IMG/VR virus record: IMGVR_UViG_3300042549_003140
Span: 1 to 46,508 of that record
Origin: a virus
DNA length: 46,508 bases
Strand: one strand, 5' to 3'
Made by a program: the position numbers and the translations under genes. Positions 41,967 through 46,508 of the stretch are shown in pieces. Position 1 is the first letter of the stretch, and each line of letters opens with the position of its first letter. Below the pieces are notes generated by a model that was not told where the DNA came from, made no database searches, and worked only from the letters and a program-made list of their open reading frames with translations.

Positions 41967-42479
41967 CTACTTATTAACTATCTTAAGTATCCTAGATAGT
42001 ATCTTGTTGTACCTTGACTCAATACTCTGACGAGACACAGCGTACATATCACCGATCTCTTCTGTACTGAATCCCATTAGCGTTAGCACTAACAGATCCT
42101 GTTGTGGCACTGTTAGTTCTGCTTGTTTCACAGCCTGTATTAAAGCGTACCGTTGTACACAGTACGTAACACAGTACTCTTCGTACGCCTCCCAAGGATC
42201 GAAGGCATCAACACCTTCAACCTGAGAGGTACTCATACCACGCTGATCGTACACCGATACCCACAGCGATTGTCTCTTGCGTTCTTGCCGCTTGCTGTAC
42301 CACTGAGAGAACATCAAACTGAACGCACCCAATGGGTTCCCTTCGCCGTTCCAGTACGTTAAGAACTGTACCCATGTATCATGGTACCTGTCCTCGAAGT
42401 CTGGATCTGACGGGTACCAGTTGTACTTCGTTGCGATGTACTGCTTCGTCCTCTCGTAGTTCAGCGGGCTAGAACTCAT
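41967..42479 (-). CDS. Second sigma-factor-like protein (ECF type)
   Basis: 170 residues; GGGAG lies seven bases before the ATG. The N-terminal half (YHDTWVQFLTYWNGEGNPLGAFSLMFSQWYSKRQERKR) resembles sigma region 2. The C-terminal part is a textbook region 4 HTH: LTVPQQDLLVLTLMGFSTEEIGDMYAVSRQSIESRYNKIL, in the pattern of ECF sigma factors (LxxxxxxxLxLxxxGxSxxEIAxxLxxSxxSVxSR). It is expressed earlier than the sigma factor at 31959 and directly precedes the amidoligase operon, so it may switch on middle genes. Confidence 0.72.
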   Translation of the reverse strand: MSSSPLNYERTKQYIATKYNWYPSDPDFEDRYHDTWVQFLTYWNGEGNPLGAFSLMFSQWYSKRQERKRQSLWVSVYDQRGMSTSQVEGVDAFDPWEAYEEYCVTYCVQRYALIQAVKQAELTVPQQDLLVLTLMGFSTEEIGDMYAVSRQSIESRYNKILSRILKIVNK

Positions 42480-42849
42480 CGTCTAACTCCCAGTAAAAAT
42501 CTTCATCGTACGAACGTTCATGAACCCTCTGCCAGAACTCTCGACCGAACACACTACGATCCCAAGACAACGCAGAGTTAGCATCAAGTGCATCCACGTT
42601 GATGTTGTTCTCGTTCTGTAACAACATCTCGTAGTACAACACCCAGATAGCCTGATTTCTTGTTAGCCCTGCCCCGCTCATGACCCTAGTAACAAGTTCT
42701 TTGTTAGCACTTTCTGCTCTGATGAACAGAGCCTGAAGCCTAGGGACACCTATCCCGTACCGGTACAAGCTGAACTGCTCTTGCACAGATACAGGGAACG
42801 ACTTCCGAAGAGAGAACCTTCGGACTGCACCTCCTGCTTTGAACTTCAT
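42469..42849 (-). CDS. Tandem paralogue B of a small early protein
   Basis: 126 residues from the ATG with GGGAG six bases upstream, overlapping the stop of its paralogue (ATGA). The shared core reads LFIRAESANKELVTRVMSGAG, then QAIWVLYYEMLL and SALSWDRSVFGREFW. The neighbour at 42846 has the same blocks with different surface residues. A basic N-terminus (FKAGGAVRRFSLRK) and acidic C-terminus (EDFYWELDDEF) distinguish it. The function is unknown; an early host-takeover role is possible. Confidence 0.65.
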   Translation of the reverse strand: MKFKAGGAVRRFSLRKSFPVSVQEQFSLYRYGIGVPRLQALFIRAESANKELVTRVMSGAGLTRNQAIWVLYYEMLLQNENNINVDALDANSALSWDRSVFGREFWQRVHERSYDEDFYWELDDEF

Positions 42850-43172
42850 CTTCTTCTCCCGTTGTCTTGAACATGATCCCAGAAAGTAGAACCGAAGTAC
42901 GTACGATCCCATACCATTGCTGAGTCAGGGTCACACTCAGAAAGGTCTACGTTCCCCTTCGTCCCAAGCAACAGCTCGTAGTACACCAACCACACTGCCT
43001 GTTCTGAATCACACCCTGCCCCCTCCATGATATGAAGCAGGAGTTCACGGTTGATATTGGAGGCCGTCCTCAACAACTCACGATTATGAGGGAACTCAGA
43101 TCCGTACCGAACGTACTCAAGGTAAGGACTGTGAACCTTCCGTAACTTAAAGACCTTACCCAATTGTCTCAT
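42846..43172 (-). CDS. Tandem paralogue A of a small early protein
   Basis: 108 residues from ATG 43172; a GTG at 43181 is an alternative. RELLRTASNINRELLLHIMEGAG, then QAVWLVYYELLL and SAMVWDRTYFGSTFWDH align with the following gene over about 70 residues, indicating a tandem duplication. Conserved are EGAG/SGAG, Q-A-x-W-x-x-YYE and WDR-x-x-FG-x-x-FW. Basic ends suggest nucleic-acid contact. No known family is recognised. Confidence 0.65.
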   Translation of the reverse strand: MRQLGKVFKLRKVHSPYLEYVRYGSEFPHNRELLRTASNINRELLLHIMEGAGCDSEQAVWLVYYELLLGTKGNVDLSECDPDSAMVWDRTYFGSTFWDHVQDNGRRR

Positions 43173-43356
43173 AGTTATCACCGATCTTCTTCACTGACCA
43201 GAGATCTCCTGATCCAGTGCGTACTGTTAGTACACCTTGATCCGGTACGTACACAGCTGTCACCTGTTCTGTGGCAGGGTGTCGAGCACGAACTAATGTG
43301 CTGACACCAGACTTCGACAGTCGAACTTCATGTTTGATTGTTACCGTGCTCATCAT
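43156..43356 (-). CDS. Small early protein
   Basis: 66 residues; two adjacent ATG codons, the first overlapping the previous stop. It is a beta-rich small domain (STVTIKHEVRLSKSGVSTLVRARHP...VYVPDQGVLTVRTGSGDLWSVKKI) without a known motif. It is tightly coupled to the genes on both sides in the leftward early operon. Confidence 0.6.
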   Translation of the reverse strand: MMSTVTIKHEVRLSKSGVSTLVRARHPATEQVTAVYVPDQGVLTVRTGSGDLWSVKKIGDNYETIG

Positions 43357-43526
43357 GCACTCCGGTATTTGTTCAGTTGCTCGTCAAGTACACGAGCTGT
43401 TGATAGTTGTTCATCCTTCCCCACTACACGAGAGGAAGGTGCTTGTTGTTGTACTGCTTTCTTCGGACTGGTGAAGTCAGAACAGAACGAGTACGGTACT
43501 GATTTCTTCGGGCTGCCTTTCATCAT
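43353..43526 (-). CDS. 57-residue early protein
   Basis: A 57-codon ORF: MMKGSPKKSVPYSFCSDFT, then SPKKAVQQQAPSS and a helical C-terminus (TARVLDEQLNKYRSA). Its ATG overlaps the stop of the 75-residue gene (ATGA) and its own stop overlaps the next ATG, so it fills the gap exactly. Two PKK motifs make the N-terminal half basic and probably disordered. The function is unknown. Confidence 0.65.
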   Translation of the reverse strand: MMKGSPKKSVPYSFCSDFTSPKKAVQQQAPSSRVVGKDEQLSTARVLDEQLNKYRSA

Positions 43527-43750
43527 AGCCCTCGCTTCATTTGCTTGTACATACAGCGAGGTGAGTCAGCTGCCCATAGTACCTGATGTACCTCATGGAA
43601 CACAGGCTGCACCACAGAGGTGCCATCTTGCAGAACCACACGCTGTGTACCGCACATCTTTTGATGTACGTTCACAGTGATCTGTTCGTTCGCCCCTTGT
43701 GCTACCTCAGCGGCAACACGTCTGAACATCTTAGCTTTAGATCCACGCAT
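43523..43750 (-). CDS. Small early protein with CPR-like basic C-terminus
   Basis: 75 residues with GGAG six bases before the ATG. It starts MRGSKAKMFRRVAAEVAQG and ends SPRCMYKQMKRGL; short basic phage proteins with SKAKxLR at the start and CPRxxYKxxKK at the end are common in podovirus early regions, with unknown function. The basic ends may bind nucleic acid. Confidence 0.6.
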   Translation of the reverse strand: MRGSKAKMFRRVAAEVAQGANEQITVNVHQKMCGTQRVVLQDGTSVVQPVFHEVHQVLWAADSPRCMYKQMKRGL

Positions 43751-43857
43751 AACACACTCCAGAACGCTCTGTATCGAGCGCTGTTGAATTTAAGTACAGA
43801 GGGTACACCTCACGTACAGGGTACTGCACTGCACCTCACACGGTGCAGCACAGCTCG
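43751..43857 (-). promoter_or_regulatory. Short gap with a strong hairpin
   Basis: CTGCACC (43829-43835) and GGTGCAG (43842-43848) form a 7-bp stem with a 6-nt loop. No U-tract follows on either strand, so it is not a classical terminator. The gap also holds two GTACCCT-type repeats. It may be an RNA-processing or stability site separating the earliest genes from the following ones. Confidence 0.35.
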
Positions 43858-44235
43858 TTATAGCTTGTTCACCACACCACGACGGAACTTCAGTATCTTC
43901 AGCTCCAAGGCAGGGAACCTGTCATTACAACCATTAGATAGGTTACGACCCATGAAAGAAGAACCTGTGTATTCTGTCACTAGGTAAATCCTGTGGTTGA
44001 AATGGATTTCCCACACATCACCAACCTCAACACCGTACTTCTGGAGGTCAGTCTCCTGTGGTTTCACACGGTACTGTAAGTGGTGCTTCCATGAGGGAGT
44101 GTCTGCTGTGAACCAATCCGAATGACCAGCACCACTAAGATGTACCTGAATCACAGCACCATCAGCCCACTGTTTGATCAGTTCTGCATGTGGGTGCGGC
44201 TTGCCTGTGGTTGGTTGTTCATTGCAGTTGCACAT
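43858..44235 (-). CDS. Small early protein with PSW...YRVKP motif
   Basis: 125 residues from the ATG that overlaps the previous stop (TGATG). HAELIKQWADGAVIQVHLSG, DTPSWKHHLQYRVKPQE and DVWEIHFNHRIYLVTEYTG follow a pattern (I-x-x-WADGA-x-I-Q...W...YRxKP) frequent in small phage proteins of unknown function. The Cys/Asn-rich N-terminus (MCNCNEQPTTG) is unusual. Probably a soluble early protein. Confidence 0.65.
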   Translation of the reverse strand: MCNCNEQPTTGKPHPHAELIKQWADGAVIQVHLSGAGHSDWFTADTPSWKHHLQYRVKPQETDLQKYGVEVGDVWEIHFNHRIYLVTEYTGSSFMGRNLSNGCNDRFPALELKILKFRRGVVNKL

Positions 44236-44384
44236 CACCGCCACTCCCTTGATACGTACAGGTGAGAAGGAAGCTCGTGCTTGTACTGCTGTACCTTCGT
44301 TGGATGAACCAGTGCCACACGGACTGGCTCGTTGTTCTTAGTGGTGTCACGTACCACTAGACGGACTGCTGTTGCTGTGCTCAT
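44235..44384 (-). CDS. 49-residue early protein
   Basis: MSTATAVRLVVRDTTKNNE, then PVRVALVHPTKVQQYKHEL and a short end, with GGAG six bases before the ATG and a stop that overlaps the next ATG (TGATG). The pattern suggests a small beta hairpin plus helix. It is below most gene-caller limits, but position and signals support translation. Confidence 0.65.
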   Translation of the reverse strand: MSTATAVRLVVRDTTKNNEPVRVALVHPTKVQQYKHELPSHLYVSREWR

Positions 44385-44393
44385 GCACTTCTC

Positions 44394-44669
44394 CTACGCT
44401 ACGATCTGAACTACACGGACGTCAGATACCGGACATCCTCGCTTCAATAAATCTTGGTACACAACATCACATAGCTGATGTGTACCCTCGAATATCTTGG
44501 TGTACTCCCTGCTACCGAACACCCAGTCTTTGACTTGGACTTGGTACAACCCGATGGGCTGATCGTCGTCGATCGCTGGCGCTGTGTACACTAGGTACAG
44601 CATCACCACAAAAGACACGAGTGCTACGGCAAGCACCGTGTACAGGAACAACCACTGTGATTCATTCAT
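44394..44669 (-). CDS. Early membrane protein
   Basis: 91 residues from the ATG preceded by AGGAGG five bases upstream; the upstream GTG overlaps that site. One N-terminal transmembrane helix (about 5-28, WLFLYTVLAVALVSFVVMLYLVY) is followed by a soluble C-terminal domain (KDWVFGSREYTKIFEGTHQLCDVVYQDLL) of unknown fold. Possible roles include superinfection exclusion or membrane attachment of early complexes; nothing decides between them. Confidence 0.65.
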   Translation of the reverse strand: MNESQWLFLYTVLAVALVSFVVMLYLVYTAPAIDDDQPIGLYQVQVKDWVFGSREYTKIFEGTHQLCDVVYQDLLKRGCPVSDVRVVQIVA

Positions 44670-44741
44670 ACGCACCTCCTAAGTGCATCTCGGTACCGAA
44701 TGATACCAACACAGCGCACCACTAAGGTACGCTGAAGTAGT

Positions 44742-44798
44742 TCACTCCAACATGGATAACAAGTACCCGACGAACACACCGAGTAAGAACGTCCCCAT
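44742..44798 (-). CDS. 18-residue hydrophobic peptide
   Basis: MGTFLLGVFVGYLLSMLE starts in a TGATG overlap with the stop of the first early gene. The whole peptide is one membrane-spanning stretch with a GVFVG core. Very short membrane peptides of this type occur in many phages. Support is the coupled start and composition only; a strong ribosome binding site is absent, as expected for reinitiation. Confidence 0.45.
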   Translation of the reverse strand: MGTFLLGVFVGYLLSMLE

Positions 44799-45370
44799 CA
44801 GCACACACCAGCAGCATCGGCATCAGCCAGTGATAACGCACCAGCAACAGCTGGTTGGTCTAGTACTGTGGTTTGCAGACGCACAGACCGGACAGCAGCG
44901 AGCAACTGGTGGTCTTCAGGTGTGAGCTTCCCTTCTTTGTCAGCCTTCTCTGCCTTGGCGATAGCCTGTGCCAGTGCCTTGGTGAAGCTGAAGTCATCCT
45001 TTGGCTGTTCCTGCTTACCGAAGTTGAACCAGTCACCACGAGTGGCATAGCTAGGCACAGATACAACAGTGCCCTTCTTCAGCAACTTCAGAGCTGATTC
45101 TTTCTGGTTCCAACCACAGGCAGGCACACCGTCAGAGTCTACGATGCACACCTTGATGTAGTCAGTCAGACGCTGTGTGTTGATACCCTTAGCCGCTGTG
45201 CTAGCAACGATGATCTCAGATACACGACGGAAGTCTGCACCATGACCAGCCTCTTGCCGTTCGATGGCATACGCCAGTGCTTGTTCGATCACTTGCTGTA
45301 ACGCTGTGAACCCCTTGCCGACCATGCCAAGGGCTTTAACTAAGGACGCATTGAATTGTTTATCGTTCAT
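44798..45370 (-). CDS. First early gene, unknown function
   Basis: 190 residues, first gene of the leftward unit, with TAGGTG six bases before the ATG. It has a helical, Ala-rich N-terminus (LVKALGMVGKGFTALQQVIEQALAYAIERQEAG) and middle SEIIVASTAAKGINTQRLTDYIKVCI, then GDWFNFGKQEQPKDDF and a long helical C-terminus. No domain is recognised, although the overall pattern looks like a soluble host-takeover protein. It follows a 700-base structured leader. Confidence 0.65.
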   Translation of the reverse strand: MNDKQFNASLVKALGMVGKGFTALQQVIEQALAYAIERQEAGHGADFRRVSEIIVASTAAKGINTQRLTDYIKVCIVDSDGVPACGWNQKESALKLLKKGTVVSVPSYATRGDWFNFGKQEQPKDDFSFTKALAQAIAKAEKADKEGKLTPEDHQLLAAVRSVRLQTTVLDQPAVAGALSLADADAAGVC

Positions 45371-46080
45371 AAATCACCTATTGAAGTTGTTGATTAATAA
45401 CATTGAAGCAAAGCGCTTCGGGTTGGATACTAGCAGGCACAAGGTGACAAGCTAATACCCAACGACGAAAAACTTTGCTTATCGTGCGGTGATTGGTTGC
45501 TAGACAATCGGATGCACTAAGAGACTGAAAGATGTTGAAGCCATCTCACAGTCCCGTCGAACACCTGTTACCGCACTAGTTAATCTATTGTTCTCGATGT
45601 AAGTTCAGCTTGCGCCGTTCCGAGTTCATCCTGCACCATACTTCCGCTAGGGCATACCCCTCCGGACTAACTCCGGTGGGCTTCGGCTAGTGAGTTTACC
45701 CCTCACACTAGATAACAGTCATGGCATATCCTCAAGGGTTTTGTGCTTGTCAGCCCCCAGATTCAGACCAAACCTGTAACAGTTTGCCTTAGATAGATTG
45801 CTGTGGAACCTATCGAACACGACTCCGATTCAGTAAGCACTATCTGCGTTCCCCAAGGGGATGTGGGCGTCGTACCCCACTGCAACTGGCTTCGGTCGGA
45901 ATAGCCTTGATGTATTGTTCAGACGTCCAGACGTTCGGACGGCTCTTTGTAATCTAACCTTCGCTTTATACAGTGGCGATTGTGTGCTATAAAGCGTCCG
46001 TACTATGTCCAGCACAGTAGCGGTAATATAGCTGGCACAAAGGGCACAAGCGAAGGTCAGATTGTTAAAGAGCTATCACA
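45371..46080 (-). ncRNA. Structured leader or non-coding RNA region
   Basis: No credible gene, but strong structure in 710 bases. From right to left on the leftward strand: a boxA-like element (46074-46062, GCTCTTTAACAAT), half of a 16-bp long-range stem (46048-46063 with 45951-45966) whose G-U wobble fits the leftward RNA, a competing 9-bp hairpin (45962-45970/45988-45996), hairpins at about 45850-45885 (GTGGG/CCCAC) and 45695-45713 (CTAGTGAG/CTCACACTAG), and a cloverleaf-like fold at 45484-45576. The region has only two GTAC sites, unlike coding DNA here. An antitermination leader or a separate ncRNA are the two readings; direction is inferred. Confidence 0.5.
46062..46074 (-). promoter_or_regulatory. 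rrn-like boxA antitermination element
   Basis: On the leftward strand this reads GCTCTTTAACAAT, matching the rrn boxA core TGCTCTTTAACA, which binds NusB-NusE to prevent termination. It lies about 700 bases before the first leftward start codon and overlaps one arm of the long-range stem, so pairing could hide or expose it. Confidence 0.55.
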
Positions 46081-46203
46081 GGTAACGCTGTGTCGTATGC
46101 CAAGTACAATGCAACTGAGAGGCCAAGCTGACACAACAGGTCAAAACTAATTCATAAGTCATTGATTCATAACGATTTAAAATTACTCTTACCTGATCAG
46201 GGT

Positions 46204-46236
46204 ACTGCATAAACACTGCATACACACTGAATAAGT
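46204..46236 (+). repeat. Three tandem 11-bp iterons
   Basis: ACTGCATAAAC, ACTGCATACAC and ACTGAATAAGT follow each other directly, one per helical turn. Together with the wider set of ACACTG words (46213, 46224, 46327, 46353, 46375, all same strand) this resembles binding sites for a replication initiator or transcription regulator in an A+T-rich segment. Confidence 0.6.
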
Positions 46237-46243
46237 ATGAAAC

Positions 46244-46398
46244 TGTGTCGCAAATAACAGACAGTATTTGTACCACGATTAGGGAACATCATACAAAACA
46301 ACAACTTAGAGTGTCGCTATTCAGAGACACTGATTTACCGATAACACACACAACACTGATAAACAAAGGGCTGGACACTGTATCTGAATTGCGACACT
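46244..46398. repeat. Three copies of a 21-bp motif, one inverted
   Basis: Copies at 46244-46264 (+) and 46310-46330 (+) and an inverted one at 46378-46398 (-) share the core GTGTCGC, then A/T-ATTCAGA or a close variant, then ACA. The 46310 and 46378 copies agree at 18 of 21 positions; the 46244 copy agrees with the 46378 copy at 16. Short TGTCGC words also occur elsewhere in the region. Regulator binding or replication control are possible. Confidence 0.55.
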
Positions 46399-46508
46399 AG
46401 CAATAACGGGTACAAAACAGGGGTAATAGGTAATAAGGTAATAGTCTTTGACTACTACACAATAACAGTGCTGGCAACTCTTTTTTGCCCCGAAGGGGCG
46501 TACCCCTT
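46382..46508. repeat. Terminal direct repeat, right copy
   Basis: Exact copy of bases 1-127. If the molecule is circular in the assembly, one copy should be removed, giving a unique length of 46381 bases. The left boundary of this copy overlaps the inverted member of a 21-bp motif pair (46378-46398), so the repeat edge does not coincide with an obvious functional boundary. Confidence 0.95.

Noticed and set aside
45484-45576. tRNA gene
   Set aside because: A 7-bp acceptor-like stem is present, but no T-loop consensus, no proper anticodon arm of 5+7+5 and no CCA; kept only as a cloverleaf-like structure.
45830-46015. Leftward ORF in the structured region
   Set aside because: Its codons cover a strongly paired RNA region, there is no ribosome binding site, and GTAC use differs from that of genes; RNA structure explains the sequence better.
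46076-46276. Leftward 66-residue ORF in the repeat field
   Set aside because: It reads through the iterons, has no ribosome binding site and would be far from other genes.
1-46508. CRISPR arrays, insertion sequences, integrase or prophage repressor genes
   Set aside because: No regular 25-40 bp repeat-spacer pattern, no transposase-like protein and no recombinase or CI-like repressor was seen on either strand.

Overview
The window is an essentially complete genome of a lytic, T7-like tailed phage (podovirus architecture) of a Gram-negative, probably gammaproteobacterial, host. The first 127 bases are repeated exactly at the end (1-127 = 46382-46508), so the contig closes on itself at about 46.38 kb. 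No integrase, repressor or phage RNA polymerase is visible. A T7-type replication set without an RNA polymerase, plus a single-subunit virion gene set, recalls the VpV262/SIO1 (Zobellviridae-like) group. That placement is an inference from layout only.

There are two convergent transcription units. The rightward unit (511-24272) carries a membrane protein and spanin-like pair, a beta-helix tailspike, two tail fibre/spike proteins sharing one N-terminal module, small and large terminase, portal, scaffold, major capsid protein, a decoration-like protein, the tail tube/nozzle proteins and the internal virion (ejection) proteins, including one of 1835 residues. The leftward unit (45370 down to 24318) starts with about ten small early genes. 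It then carries an ECF-type sigma factor, an amidoligase cluster, a T7 gp4-like primase-helicase split by two group I introns, a second ECF-type sigma factor, a family A DNA polymerase, an SSB-like protein, a 5'-3' exonuclease, a nucleotidyltransferase-like protein, endonuclease VII, a DEDD exonuclease and a lysozyme-like protein. The units meet at about 24.28-24.36 kb, between two hairpins.

The most interesting system is the cluster at 36.0-41.9 kb: a gamma-glutamylcyclotransferase-like protein, a class II glutamine amidotransferase, a phiEco32-type COOH-NH2 ligase, a small unknown protein, a second (Amidoligase_2-type) ligase and a RimK-like ATP-grasp ligase. Together they look like a pathway that makes or attaches a peptide or amide modification; the product is unknown. 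The amidotransferase only keeps its catalytic N-terminal Cys if translation starts at an AUU codon.

The primase-helicase has two group I introns (750 and 790 nt), each with an HNH ORF. One splits the Walker A motif and the other a conserved late helicase motif. Predicted splice sites restore one 553-residue frame. The two sigma-like proteins suggest that this phage redirects host RNA polymerase instead of bringing its own.

The divergent intergenic region (45371-46508 joined to 1-510, about 1.5 kb unique) has no credible gene. It holds a strongly structured segment (45484-46074) with an rrn-like boxA on the leftward strand inside a long-range stem, a cloverleaf-like fold, and arrays of short repeats typical of an origin or regulator-binding region.
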